The translations under genes and the position numbers were made by a program. A DNA stretch of 64,000 bases, from contig NC_045441.1 of the NCBI RefSeq assembly GCF_002776525.5, positions 128,392,511-128,456,510 on the forward strand. The letters run 5' to 3'. Shown here in pieces: positions 55,801 to 59,450 of the stretch. The DNA comes from Piliocolobus tephrosceles. Its lineage: Eukaryota > Chordata > Mammalia > Primates > Cercopithecidae. Numbering within the stretch: the first letter of the stretch is position 1; each line of letters starts with the position of its first letter. The notes under the pieces are model-generated. The model did no database searches. It was not told where the DNA came from and was given only the letters and a program-made list of their open reading frames with translations.

Positions 55801-57190
55801 TCCTTTTCACCTGTGTATTTCTGCCATTCATGCCTCTTCCCTCAGAATAAAAGGTTTCCTTTCCCTGTCCTTTGCTGTCAGACCTGGGTTGTCTTTGAGG
55901 CCTCATTTTTCTTGCTAAGGCCATGACCTGTTGGAGACTTTCTCCATATTCTGTTGGCTCTCCAGGTCATGGGGCCCTACGCTTGCCCTGGTATCCCCCT
56001 TTCCTCTCCTCCTGGCCAGTTTTTGTAGGTAATTTAGTTGAGGATTAAATGCAATAATCAACATTTTTTCTGCAAGCATTTAAACAGCAGTGTGTAAAAA
56101 TAGAAATTATTTTGAGCTGGCACACACCAGTAGTCCCACTACTTAGAAGGCTAAGGCAGGAGGGTCGCTTGAGCCCGGGAATTTGAGGCTGTGGTGTGCT
56201 ATGATCGCATCTGTGCATAGCCACTGCACTACAGCCTGGAAAAACATAGCAAGACTCTCTCTTTAAAAAAGAAACAGCCGGGCGTGGTGGCTCACGCCTG
56301 TAATCCCAGCACTTTGGGAGGCCAAGGTGAGTGGATCATGAGGTCAGGAGTTTGAGACCAGCCTGACTAACATGATGAAACCCCGTCTCTACTAAAAGTA
56401 CAAAAATTAGCCGGGCGTGGTGGTGCGCACCTGTAATCCCAACTACTCAGGAGGCTGAGATAGGAGAATTGCTTGAACCTGGGAGGCAGAGGTTGCAGTG
56501 AGCCCAGATTGCGCCATTGTACTCCAGCCTGAGCAACAGACTAAGACTCCGTCTCAAAAAAAAGAAAAGAAAGAGCATTGTCCCATTAGCAGACTTTCCT
56601 GTCACTTAAAGCTAGGTTAGAATGAGCACACAGACTCAGCTGAATGTTTTTCACTACAGATTAAAAGTTTGCTACGTTTGTTTACACAGTGAGGAATTAT
56701 GAAATGCTGTGTCCTGGCTTGAAATTTTATTTCACTTACAAAAAAAAAAAATGAAGTTGACCTGTCTTCTAAAGGAATTGAAAGATGTAGTGGGTCCCTC
56801 TGAGGTAGGAATTGTGTCTTCTGGTTCCTTGATAACCCTCTTACAGCATTTGACACAATTGGCGGGGACGTAAATAATAAAAACTTATTGAAATGGTATT
56901 TATAGAACACTGAAAACCACAGTCATTTGAGAGAAGAGGATCATTTTTCTTGAGTTTTTATCTCCATGATGTTTTATCAACCTCTATAATGCTATATGAC
57001 ATGCAAGATATTAAAAGTTATATCTTTTCCGAGATGTCATCCACAAAAGATAAAAGTTAATTGTTCTTTTTGCTTTGTTTTTCTTACCTGGTTTTTTTTA
57101 ACATATGGACCCATACCAATTTAATATCTCTTTTTCTCAGATGGAGGCCAAAGTAAAGGGGACTCTAAATTACCACGGAAATCTCAGTGA
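10784..57190 (+). CDS. UBN2: Ubinuclein-2, 3' fifteen coding exons (5' end outside window)
   Basis: Ubinucleins are nuclear subunits of the HIRA complex (HIRA, UBN1/UBN2, CABIN1, with ASF1A), which deposits histone H3.3 independently of replication. Fifteen exons join in one open frame of 1142 codons plus TGA. Family knowledge: the human protein is 1347 residues, so about 205 residues lie upstream. Seen in order: the HRD/Hpc2-related domain (LIDIGFGYDETDPFIDNSEA through YGGFYINTGTLQFRQAS, w1 to ~w65), known in UBN1 to bind HIRA and read H3.3; a basic KKRKRK/KKPRKK stretch (~w91-113); an acidic segment ending in DDFDFDRLLDAASDGSPLSE; the conserved middle domain (~w255-470), which in UBN1 contacts H3-H4; and a Ser/Pro-rich tail ending in LPRKSQ. 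UBN2 rather than UBN1 is chosen because the remembered UBN1 sequence differs throughout. All introns are GT-AG. No frameshift or premature stop was found, so the gene looks intact. Confidence 0.97.
11140..11445 (+). mobile_element. hAT-Charlie-type non-autonomous DNA transposon
   Basis: It contains tttttctgtaaaaggctaca, gcatgagagcagccatagat and gctggatttggccagtg. The same family recurs at 55583-55795. The exact subfamily name is uncertain. Confidence 0.7.
12965..13140 (+). mobile_element. MIR
   Basis: It has the layout gccgtgtagccaggagcaag, then ttctctgctgtaacttg and attgagccttaaataaggta, matching the MIR core and 3' part. Confidence 0.7.
13236..13790 (-). mobile_element. Old L1 fragment
   Basis: Antisense L1M-type sequence includes gggcagttttagagtcacag, then cacagtagtacatttgttat, then ttttccagaatgtcttatag. 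Confidence 0.75.
14249..14563 (+). mobile_element. AluY (Old World monkey type) with AAT/AAAT tail
   Basis: Target-site duplications are aaaaataaatacctga at 14233-14248 and aaataaatacctga at 14564-14577. The A-tail has become (AAT)n(AAAT)n. Confidence 0.94.
14655..14875 (-). mobile_element. MIR
   Basis: It shows the antisense MIR layout with tattgtccctgttttataac and agtgattttccctgggtcat. Confidence 0.7.
15045..15265 (+). mobile_element. MIR
   Basis: Sense MIR-like sequence contains aagtgggagtaatatttgcc and acctcacaagggtattatga, then ggaccaaatgaaataattta. Confidence 0.75.
15666..15977 (-). mobile_element. AluY (Old World monkey type)
   Basis: The target-site duplication aaatctgactttctt lies at 15651-15665 and 15978-15992. 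The body contains cagtggccggatctcagctc. Confidence 0.94.
16360..16668 (-). mobile_element. AluS-like
   Basis: This antisense dimeric Alu is preceded by a (TTTC)n tail. Confidence 0.92.
16757..17034 (-). mobile_element. AluS-like, shortened
   Basis: This antisense Alu has a short deletion after the T-tail (gttttgctcttgtgcaatgg), removing part of the right arm. Confidence 0.9.
17452..17589 (+). CDS. UBN2: UBN2 window exon 2 (HRD domain, second half)
   Basis: This exon is 46 codons in phase 0-0. It follows a T-rich tract and ag acceptor, and the donor is gtgagt. It starts YDELVPASLTTKYGGFYIN, continues TGTLQFRQASDTEEDD and ends KHKPPK. This completes the Hpc2-related domain; in UBN1 the matching region helps specify H3.3. 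The acidic TEEDD cluster closes the fold. Confidence 0.97.
17590..18246 (+). other. UBN2: UBN2 intron after window exon 2
   Basis: This 657-bp intron holds unique AT-rich sequence and one MER5-like element at about 17984-18174. Nothing else is seen. Confidence 0.85.
17984..18174 (+). mobile_element. MER5-like (hAT-Charlie) element
   Basis: It runs from cttgaagtgtggtccaaaga through cggaatcaccagaatgcctg to tttgagaaaaaccactg, the usual start and end of MER5-type elements. Confidence 0.78.
18247..18350 (+). CDS. UBN2: UBN2 window exon 3 (basic, NLS-like)
   Basis: This exon is 104 bp, acceptor phase 0 and donor phase 2, with donor gtatgt. It encodes VPKIKEDDIEMKKRKRKEEG, then EKEKKPRKKVPKQL and the first two bases of Gly. 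Two basic clusters (KKRKRK and KKPRKK) about 11 residues apart look like a bipartite nuclear localisation signal. That role is inferred from composition. Confidence 0.96.
18752..19080 (-). mobile_element. Alu with (GATT)n tail and small internal insertion
   Basis: This antisense Alu has a left tail of GATT repeats. About 30 extra bases (gaatatttgagtagtgaaac...) interrupt the tagtagag/ggtttcac junction. Confidence 0.88.
19111..19389 (-). mobile_element. AluJ-like
   Basis: This antisense old Alu is flanked by gtatatagct on both sides (from 19098 and from 19390). Confidence 0.88.
19790..19920 (-). mobile_element. L2/MIR-like fragment
   Basis: The words cttattcatgtattcagcta, taagtaccctgctgta and ggctgccttcaagatgct follow the order seen in L2-related 3' ends. 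It is strongly diverged. Confidence 0.45.
20234..20723 (+). CDS. UBN2: UBN2 window exon 4 (lysine-rich and acidic linker)
   Basis: This exon is 490 bp, entering in phase 2 and leaving in phase 0 (donor gtaagt). It starts VMALNSHKSEKKKKRYKD, followed by a helical lysine-rich stretch (AAMIRKFQKEKDALKKE), a Pro/Ser linker, then the acidic block ENALEMLDDFDFDRLLDAAS. It ends LPEGLPVLLEKRIEDLRV, the beginning of the middle domain. The frame stays open into the intron for about 87 bases, so intron retention would add a short foreign tail before a stop. Confidence 0.97.
20903..21192 (-). mobile_element. Alu
   Basis: This antisense Alu is flanked by tagaccttt before and after. It lies 180 bp past the donor of window exon 4. 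Confidence 0.9.
21222..21534 (+). mobile_element. AluS-like
   Basis: This sense Alu has a mixed A-tail and aaatagaaata duplicated at both ends. Confidence 0.9.
21735..21880 (+). mobile_element. MIR-like fragment
   Basis: The order ttccttatttataagatagg, then gctgttacgaaggttaaaca, then gacacatggtagacag fits the MIR 3' half. Confidence 0.55.
22268..22562 (+). mobile_element. AluS-like
   Basis: This sense Alu ends in an A14 tail. Confidence 0.92.
23359..23653 (-). mobile_element. Alu with internal duplication
   Basis: This antisense Alu has a repeated segment near 23425-23468 (ccctgcaccctccacc, then ccctgcaacctccgcc), and a deletion in the left arm. Confidence 0.88.
23690..23885 (+). mobile_element. 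Probable ERVL-MaLR LTR remnant (MLT1/MST type)
   Basis: The 3' part reads ctcttgttttaagccaaaaa, then gtttgttacagtagctga, typical of MaLR LTR ends. No internal retroviral sequence accompanies it, so it is a solo and ancient fragment. Confidence 0.65.
24010..24164 (+). mobile_element. Free left Alu monomer with (AAAAC)n tail
   Basis: The left arm alone is followed by AAAAC repeats. It ends 77 bp before window exon 5. Confidence 0.82.
24241..24311 (+). CDS. UBN2: UBN2 window exon 5 (middle domain)
   Basis: This exon is 71 bp, phase 0 to 2, with acceptor gtttctctag and donor gtaagt. It encodes AAKLFDEEGRKKFFTQDMNN then ILL and two bases of Asp. The RKKFFTQD(M/I)N core is conserved between UBN1 and UBN2 and opens the ubinuclein middle domain. 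Confidence 0.97.
25151..25465 (+). mobile_element. AluJ-like
   Basis: This sense old Alu is followed by a purine-only stretch (GA repeats then AAGG) to about 25520. Confidence 0.9.
26545..26637 (-). mobile_element. Truncated Alu
   Basis: Only the T-tail and about 75 bases of the right arm are present, ending in tgccttgacctgcgggcag. Confidence 0.8.
26836..27137 (+). mobile_element. AluS-like
   Basis: This sense Alu is bounded by tatttattggtatgg and aatttattgctatgg. It ends 160 bp upstream of window exon 6. Confidence 0.92.
27298..27427 (+). CDS. UBN2: UBN2 window exon 6 (middle domain)
   Basis: This exon is 130 bp, phase 2 to 0, with donor gtaaga. It encodes IELQLQELGPVIRSGVYSHL, then EAFVPCNKETLVKRLKKLHLNVQ. 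RSGVY, (F)(V/L)PC and K(K/R)LHL match conserved positions in UBN1. The acceptor has a long T-rich tract. An Alu in + orientation ends 160 bp upstream and one in - orientation begins 110 bp downstream. Confidence 0.97.
27537..27770 (-). mobile_element. AluJ-like, truncated
   Basis: This antisense Alu is missing its 5' end (stops after gaacccctgg). It lies 110 bp downstream of window exon 6. Confidence 0.87.
27996..28285 (-). mobile_element. AluS-like
   Basis: This antisense Alu has a short (TTTC) tail. Confidence 0.9.
28305..28420 (-). mobile_element. L1 ORF2/3' fragment
   Basis: Antisense L1-like words occur in order: gcgttccattgtgtgaatat, then atttgtccatttgactattt, then ggatatttggattgtttcc. 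Confidence 0.7.
28458..28490 (-). mobile_element. 33-bp micro-Alu
   Basis: A T12 run is followed by 19 bases whose complement, ggccaggcgcagtggccag, is the first 19 bases of Alu. It is flanked by gatgttca at 28450-28457 and 28491-28498. It looks like an Alu insertion that retains only the 5' end and the tail. Confidence 0.75.
28498..28646 (+). repeat. Tandem duplication, about 75-bp unit
   Basis: Units at 28498-28573 and 28574-28646 share acatttttaaa(a/c)ata(a/g), gattttatgt(c/t)atatgtgct and ttcatggaata(g)(g/a)ttaatatg, with small indels between them. Confidence 0.85.
28717..29003 (+). mobile_element. AluS-like
   Basis: This sense Alu ends in a short A10 tail. Confidence 0.9.
29729..29847 (+). 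CDS. UBN2: UBN2 window exon 7 (middle domain)
   Basis: This exon is 119 bp, phase 0 to 2, with acceptor ttctttttag and donor gtatgt. It encodes DDRLREPLQKLKLAVSNVMP, then EQLFKYQEDCQARSQAKCA and two bases of Lys. REPLQKLK, MPEQ and KYQ(D/E)(E/D)CQA are shared with UBN1. A (TATG)n microsatellite begins 43 bp past the exon end. Confidence 0.97.
29891..29934 (+). repeat. (TATG)n microsatellite
   Basis: About ten TATG units end in TGTGTGTA. The tract begins 43 bp after the end of window exon 7 at 29847. Confidence 0.97.
29893..30224 (-). mobile_element. AluS-like with (TATG)n tail
   Basis: The target-site duplication atttgagaagtg lies at 29881-29892 and 30225-30236. The microsatellite is inside these bounds, so it is the Alu's own tail. 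Confidence 0.92.
30691..30804 (+). CDS. UBN2: UBN2 window exon 8 (acidic loop, GPRKKF motif)
   Basis: This exon is 114 bp in phase 2-2, with acceptor tttttcatttttag and donor gtaaga. It encodes LHTDEEREKNGSEEDDDEKP, then GKRVIGPRKKFHWDDTI. The acidic SEEDDDE run and the GPRKKF(H/Q)W motif match UBN1. The symmetric phase makes it frame-neutral if skipped. Confidence 0.97.
30805..31323 (+). other. UBN2: UBN2 intron after window exon 8
   Basis: This 519-bp intron is unique AT-rich sequence with an A12 run near 30862. No interspersed repeat or other feature is recognised. Confidence 0.85.
31324..31467 (+). CDS. UBN2: UBN2 window exon 9 (end of middle domain)
   Basis: This exon is 144 bp in phase 2-2, with acceptor aatctgtttag and donor gtaaga. 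It encodes TLLCNLVEIKLGCYELEPNK, SQSAEDYLKSFMETEVKPLW, then PKGWMQA. The EVKPLWPKGWMQAR block is nearly invariant between UBN1 and UBN2 and marks the end of the conserved middle region. Confidence 0.97.
31870..32169 (+). mobile_element. AluS-like
   Basis: A perfect 17-bp duplication gaaaatagtcattgtag lies at 31853-31869 and 32170-32186. Confidence 0.94.
32187..32309 (+). mobile_element. Truncated old Alu
   Basis: This left-arm Alu with A-rich tail abuts the second target-site copy of the preceding element. Confidence 0.8.
32371..32667 (+). mobile_element. AluY (Old World monkey type)
   Basis: The duplication aaaatctcaagggtt lies at 32356-32370 and 32668-32682. Confidence 0.94.
32694..32988 (+). 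mobile_element. AluS-like
   Basis: The duplication gttaagtaaagaat lies at 32680-32693 and 32989-33002. Its left copy overlaps the right copy of the preceding AluY by three bases (gtt). Confidence 0.93.
33053..33354 (-). mobile_element. AluY (Old World monkey type)
   Basis: The duplication aaattactccatc lies at 33040-33052 and 33355-33367. Confidence 0.94.
33391..33645 (+). mobile_element. AluJ-like, 3'-truncated
   Basis: This diverged sense Alu breaks off after cagtgagctata. Confidence 0.85.
33804..33854 (+). CDS. UBN2: UBN2 window exon 10 (51-bp micro-exon)
   Basis: This short exon is 51 bp in phase 2-2, with acceptor aaatttttccag and donor gtgagt. It encodes MLFKESRSVHNHLTSA plus split codons. 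LFKESR and HLTS are conserved in UBN1. Its small size and symmetric phase make it a plausible cassette exon, which is inference only. Confidence 0.95.
34173..34488 (-). mobile_element. AluY (Old World monkey type) with (GTTT)n tail
   Basis: The duplication acgtccatctgcatt lies at 34158-34172 and 34489-34503. The tail is (GTTT)n at about 34181-34204. Confidence 0.95.
34817..35110 (+). mobile_element. AluJ/S-like
   Basis: This sense Alu lacks a few bases at its start and ends in a short A-tail. Confidence 0.87.
35287..35602. mobile_element. Tigger/mariner-type short DNA transposon, complete
   Basis: The 11-bp terminal inverted repeats, cagttgaccc(t) at the left and (g)gggtcaactg at the right, are flanked by TA at 35285-35286 and 35603-35604. 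TA duplications and CAGT termini fit the Tc1/mariner (pogo/Tigger) class. At 316 bp it is non-autonomous. Confidence 0.85.
35800..36124. mobile_element. Tigger-type short DNA transposon, complete
   Basis: Termini are cagtagtcccccttatcc and ggataaggggggcctactg, near-perfect inverted repeats. They are flanked by TA at 35798-35799 and 36125-36126. It is 325 bp with no transposase. Confidence 0.88.
36220..36516 (-). mobile_element. AluS-like
   Basis: This antisense Alu has a T15 tail at the left end. Confidence 0.92.
37342..37384 (+). CDS. UBN2: UBN2 window exon 11 (43-bp micro-exon)
   Basis: This exon is 43 bp, phase 2 to 0, with acceptor tttttatcttag and donor gtaagt. It encodes the completed Pro then AKKKVIPAPKPKVK. 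UBN1 has a similar AKKKV(M)APSK(I)KVK segment. It is short and lysine-rich, and not a multiple of three, so skipping would shift the frame. Confidence 0.95.
37961..38257 (+). mobile_element. AluY-like
   Basis: The duplication aagaaaagtggctgt lies at 37946-37960 and 38258-38272. Confidence 0.93.
38987..39298 (-). mobile_element. AluS-like
   Basis: The duplication aatagtcttctttttctt lies at 38969-38986 and 39299-39316. Confidence 0.93.
39846..39890 (+). repeat. CCCT/TCCA simple repeat
   Basis: Short (CCCT)n is followed by five TCCA-type units, then TCTATCC. Confidence 0.9.
40685..40765 (+). mobile_element. L2-like 3' end
   Basis: The segment agcatagagccctgctcaca, then gcggacacttaatggata, then aaatgacaaatgaat resembles an L2 3' terminus. 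It is diverged. Confidence 0.5.
41349..42899 (+). CDS. UBN2: UBN2 window exon 12 (large Ser/Pro/Thr-rich exon)
   Basis: This exon is 1551 bp (517 codons) in phase 0-0. It follows a T-rich tract and the acceptor tacattag; the donor is gtatgt. It starts EYSPKKDQKTPASLVASVSG and ends SSVVTASVQ. It carries the short acidic motif CLDDSLDEDLSFHSPSLD, which resembles (N/D)LEDSLDEDL in UBN1. The rest is low-complexity Ser, Pro and Thr sequence with poly-Ser runs and SPKP repeats, predicted to be disordered. It encodes nearly half of the window's protein. A degenerate copy of bases 42003-42080 lies in the next intron. Confidence 0.98.
42328..42460 (+). repeat. Coding SPKP tandem repeat inside UBN2
   Basis: Codons in exon 12 repeat the unit (A/P/L)(S/T)(S/A)PKP: ASPKLAASPKPATSPKPLPS, then PKPSASPKPSLSAKPSVSTK. 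The DNA shows matching imperfect repeats of 15-21 bp (cc(c/t)aa(g/a)cc plus tct/tca). Each SP or TP is a possible proline-directed kinase site, which is inference. Confidence 0.85.
43113..43186 (+). pseudogene. UBN2: Degenerate partial copy of UBN2 exon 12 coding sequence
   Basis: These 74 bases align in the same orientation with coding bases 42003-42080. The first part, agtaacaaaggtgcac, is identical; after one substitution agcattcagctgtcc is identical again. The second half carries small deletions and substitutions that break the frame. It follows a T10 run and lies 214 bp past the exon donor. It is either a local tandem duplication or the residue of a longer duplicated exon segment, and it is non-coding now. 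Confidence 0.85.
43539..43840 (+). mobile_element. AluS-like with (AAT)n tail
   Basis: This sense Alu has the tail aataataataaa. The word agggtag occurs at both ends. Confidence 0.9.
44239..44848 (-). mobile_element. Alu split by a second antisense Alu
   Basis: 44239-44428 and 44713-44848 together make one antisense Alu, with an (ATT)n tail. The break is in the central linker, with taatttttgtatgttt and taacttttatattttta on either side of the insert. Confidence 0.87.
44429..44712 (-). mobile_element. Alu nested in an Alu of the same orientation
   Basis: This antisense Alu with a (TTTA)n tail is inserted into the linker of an older Alu. It has lost part of its own left arm near 44594. Confidence 0.87.
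46605..47195 (-). mobile_element. L2-like ancient repeat, about 590 bp
   Basis: It starts attcattcattaagcaaatg, then tttattgagtgtttactatg, then tgccaggcactcttctaggt. It later has accttgtgagacacagtaag and ggtctgatttgcatttcaaa. This order is familiar from a widespread mammalian repeat; the L2 assignment is from memory. Confidence 0.65.
47201..47254 (+). repeat. 26-bp direct repeat
   Basis: Units gaggatgtggtttaattta(att/atc)gcag at 47201-47226 and 47229-47254 differ at one base and are separated by CC. The second runs straight into a 5'-truncated Alu. Confidence 0.92.
47252..47537 (+). mobile_element. AluS-like, 5'-truncated
   Basis: This sense Alu begins at agtggctcacgcc, missing about ten terminal bases. 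Confidence 0.88.
47931..48234 (-). mobile_element. AluS-like
   Basis: This antisense Alu has a T22 tail. Confidence 0.92.
48423..48750 (-). mobile_element. Alu with internal insertion
   Basis: This antisense Alu has its central linker expanded by about 25 bases (attgtattacttaattattg...). Confidence 0.87.
48769..49055 (-). mobile_element. AluY (Old World monkey type)
   Basis: The duplication cactggttcattttt lies at 48754-48768 and 49056-49070. The element is directly adjacent to the preceding Alu. Confidence 0.94.
49886..50200 (+). mobile_element. AluS-like
   Basis: This sense Alu ends with an AAAAC-type A-rich tail. Confidence 0.9.
50361..50661 (+). mobile_element. AluJ-like
   Basis: This sense old Alu has an AAT-type tail. 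Confidence 0.9.
50750..51038 (+). mobile_element. AluJ-like
   Basis: This sense Alu is diverged at its start (gccaggcgtcctggctc) and ends in a short A5 tail. Confidence 0.88.
51695..51995 (+). mobile_element. AluY (Old World monkey type)
   Basis: The duplication aaatagtaaagtg lies at 51682-51694 and 51996-52008. Confidence 0.94.
52327..52555 (+). CDS. UBN2: UBN2 window exon 13
   Basis: This exon is 229 bp, phase 0 to 1, with acceptor tttctgcacag and donor gtaagt. It encodes STAGASLLANASPLTLMTSP, LSVTNQNVTPFGMLGGLVPV, then TMPLFPLEIFGFGTDTAGV and a Ser/Thr-rich end. Hydrophobic patches (FGMLGGLVPV, FPLEIFGFG) stand out from the otherwise polar tail. From memory, human UBN2 reads MPFQFPLEIF here, so this copy may be one codon shorter. 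Confidence 0.96.
52556..52973 (+). other. UBN2: UBN2 intron after window exon 13
   Basis: This 418-bp intron is unique sequence with a short (TA)n at about 52683-52696. No repeat family is recognised. Confidence 0.85.
52974..53066 (+). CDS. UBN2: UBN2 window exon 14
   Basis: This exon is 93 bp in phase 1-1, with acceptor gttttcctctcag and donor gtgagg. It encodes the completed Asn then LLKGLQPGGAQHAAALSHSP and LPAHSQQAFH. It is frame-neutral if skipped. The residues are Ala, His and Gln rich with no recognisable fold. Confidence 0.95.
53350..53580 (-). mobile_element. MIR
   Basis: Antisense MIR words occur in order: acatttattgaaagcttact, then tccattttacagatcacgaa, then agctaagcaacttgcccaag, then attcaaacccaggaagtctg. 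Confidence 0.85.
53620..53908 (+). mobile_element. AluS-like
   Basis: The duplication aaattaatatgatcc lies at 53605-53619 and 53909-53923. Confidence 0.93.
54704..54990 (+). mobile_element. AluJ/S-like
   Basis: This sense Alu has a short deletion in its linker and similar flanks (gttttaaatttttc and gtttaaaatttttc). Confidence 0.88.
55050..55235 (+). mobile_element. MIR
   Basis: The segment tttgaacatcactttctctt, then gcttgtaaactggagaca, then catggcacctggtgcatagt follows the MIR order. Confidence 0.75.
55250..55544 (-). mobile_element. AluY (Old World monkey type)
   Basis: The 18-bp duplication ttaatgttaattaatttt lies at 55232-55249 and 55545-55562. It is inserted in the end of a MIR. Confidence 0.95.
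55583..55795 (+). mobile_element. hAT-Charlie-type non-autonomous DNA transposon
   Basis: It contains tttttctgtaaagggccaaa, ggtctctgtcgccactactc and gctgtagtttgccaaaccct. It is the same family as the element at 11140-11445 and better preserved. Confidence 0.78.
56114..56275 (+). mobile_element. Alu monomer-like fragment
   Basis: A single-arm Alu, diverged, ends at a short A-rich junction where the next Alu begins. Confidence 0.75.
56277..56573 (+). mobile_element. AluS/Y-like
   Basis: This sense Alu is inserted in the A-tail of the preceding monomer. Its tail is AAAAG-rich. Confidence 0.92.
57141..57190 (+). CDS. UBN2: UBN2 last coding exon with stop codon
   Basis: The coding part is 50 bp, entered in phase 1, after the acceptor atctctttttctcag. 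It encodes D, then GGQSKGDSKLPRKSQ, and TGA at 57188-57190. The SKGD(S/T)KLPRKSQ ending matches the remembered UBN2 C-terminus. The exon runs on into the 3' untranslated region. Confidence 0.96.
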
Positions 57191-57585
57191 CTGCCCAGCA
57201 AGCAAAGGAGACGAAATGTTTAGTTGACTGATGGAATCTACCTGATGGGAAAGTACTTATGTGGTCATAGGGCTGCTGTTTCTGTCGATGTTTACATTCT
57301 CTCGTCCCAAGCACTGTGGTGAGGAGGAAAAAGAAAAGAAAACATTACTTGAGCAAAGCCAGGTGCAGGAGGAAGAAATGCTTTTGTGCAAAGTTAGTGA
57401 CCTTTGGTCTCTTCTAAAGAATGACAAAGTTACCATATTAATAGACTTGAAAGAGACTCAGTTGTCAAACCCACAGAAATACAAATTTGATTTTTCCCGG
57501 GGGAGGAAGAAGGAAGTCAAGAGAATTTGGGCAAACTCCATCCATCCTGGGGGTTGGATCTGAACACTTAATAGACATCATTGCT

Positions 57586-57591
57586 AATAAA
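57586..57591 (+). promoter_or_regulatory. Candidate proximal polyadenylation signal (AATAAA)
   Basis: This is a canonical hexamer 396 bp after the UBN2 stop codon. It is the first in the 3' region, and use of it would give a short 3'UTR. No transcript evidence is available here. Confidence 0.45.
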
Positions 57592-58552
57592 AGGCATTAA
57601 AAACTGGAATTAGGCCAGTTTGTCAGGAATAATGATCATGTCTATTTGAGTGGACTGTGTAGCAAATTTGCCACAAAAAATAATAACAATAGTGATTCTA
57701 TCTCCGATATATAGTAGCTGAAGAAATACCATACCCTCAAAAATCCTGAACAAACTTGAATCTTCTCCAGTGTGTAGCAACTCCCCTAAATCAGTGGACT
57801 AAAGATCCTTCAGGAAAGTTATTTTAGCACAGTGATATATATTATTAAATCATCTAGATTTTTAAAAATCAGGAAGTTGAGCCTGTTGCTCTTAAGAGAT
57901 GAAACCTAGATGTCCCCTTTTTGTAAAAGGGTCAATTTCATCTTCCATTCAGGAGCAGGTACTTAACTCTTTTCTTCAGGTGATTTGTGCATCTAGTATT
58001 GACTGGTTAATTCTTATTTCCATTCTTGATGTTAAAATGTGACTGTGTTCACATTTTTCTCTTGAGAAATGGGGATCTTTTCAGGGTTATTGCTTTGCTG
58101 CTATTAGCCCTTGCAGCAACATAAACTCTTAAGTTTCCCCAATTCATCTAACTTCACAACTTCTCCTTCTGTTCTTTTAGCTAGTGGTCCTTCAGGTGAT
58201 TATTAGCTATTGGTATAAACAGGTAGAAGTGTACACTATGTTTCTTCATTGGTCATTCAAATGGCATGAATATAGTTTTCGAATTTTTAAGATGGTATTT
58301 TAAAGGGAGGAATCACATTAGGATCACAATCACAATGTATTTTTACTCCTTGTATCCAGTGTAGTGAAATTGTTTGGAGCATTTGAGATCCTAAAGCTTT
58401 ACTAATATTTACTCAGTGTATTGATATGTGAGTAAATCTGCAGCAAATAAGACTCCTTAGTTATTATAGCTTCCTTATGCAAATAGCATATTCAACAAAG
58501 GATGTTAAGGGAAAAATTTATGGTTCTCCTTGGATGCATTTGATTTGATGTT

Positions 58553-58576
58553 TTTTGTTTTGTTTTGTTTTGTTTT
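58553..58576 (+). repeat. (TTTTG)n in the 3' region
   Basis: Four TTTTG units occur in a T-rich tract about 1.4 kb after the stop codon. Confidence 0.88.
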
Positions 58577-59342
58577 TTGCTGTATTATTCTAGTTTTTCT
58601 AAGCTTCTCTATATTTTCAAACTGTATCAGAGAATGGTGTAAACTCTAAATGGTATAAGCTTGATCCATTTATAATGACACACTAACCTAAAAAAACAAT
58701 AGACTGGTAGTGGCAACATTTCTTGCATATGTGTTTATTACACATTACCCTATACCGTTAGATTACTCAATTAAGAATATTAACCAGGCCCTTTTTTCTT
58801 TTATACGCAAAAGTCCCAGATATCCTACAGGACTGTGAATAAATAACCACAGATCTGTTTAGATCTGTATGCCTATATTTTGACTTCAAAGTCACATTGG
58901 CTTGCTTCCTAGCAAAAAAGTTAATAAATAACTGAAAACTTTAGTTCCAAGAACTTGTTACAGTAAAGGGAAAGGATTATTTCAAAGGAATCACTGATAT
59001 AATCTCTTGACTCTAAGAATTTAGTTTATCAATAAAACAAATATGGATATAGTATGAACCCCAGTAGATATTTTGGAAGGATACTGGAAGGATGTCACAG
59101 AGGTTTGACTTGAATTCAATACGTTTGATGAAGATTTGCTTGGTTTCAGTTAGGGAAGCTTGCCCAATTTTTTTATTTTTTCAAATGTAGTGGACCTCTT
59201 GCTTTTATGAAAATTGAATAAAAAGGTCTTTGCTTAATACTAGGGAAAGTGATGAGATTTTCCTTTGGGAAGGTAACCTTTGTTTTACTTCTCATACCAC
59301 AAGAGAAGTCGAAGTGCATATTAATCTCTCTTCCAGAATACT

Positions 59343-59382
59343 TGTATATATGTGTGTATGTATATATACATACACACGTATT
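59343..59382. repeat. TATG/TACA microsatellite
   Basis: The tract tgtatatatgtgtgtatgta, then tatatacatacacacgta, is close to self-complementary and could fold in RNA. Confidence 0.85.
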
Positions 59383-59440
59383 CATATAAATGACTAGTTT
59401 GAGTCAAAAAATCATTTGAATTTCTTAAAACCATCAATTC

Positions 59441-59450
59441 NNNNNNNNNN
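59441..59450. other. Assembly gap, 10 N, with duplicated flanks
   Basis: Ten Ns lie between two identical 47-bp sequences, 59394-59440 and 59451-59497. This is what an unmerged contig overlap looks like. Confidence 0.95.

Larger units (their letters stand above)
53067..57140 (+). other. UBN2: UBN2 last intron
   Basis: This 4.1-kb intron holds MIRs, an hAT-like fragment and five Alu copies. 53924-54700 and 56574-57140 are unique. The 3' end has a good polypyrimidine tract before the final exon. Confidence 0.85.
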
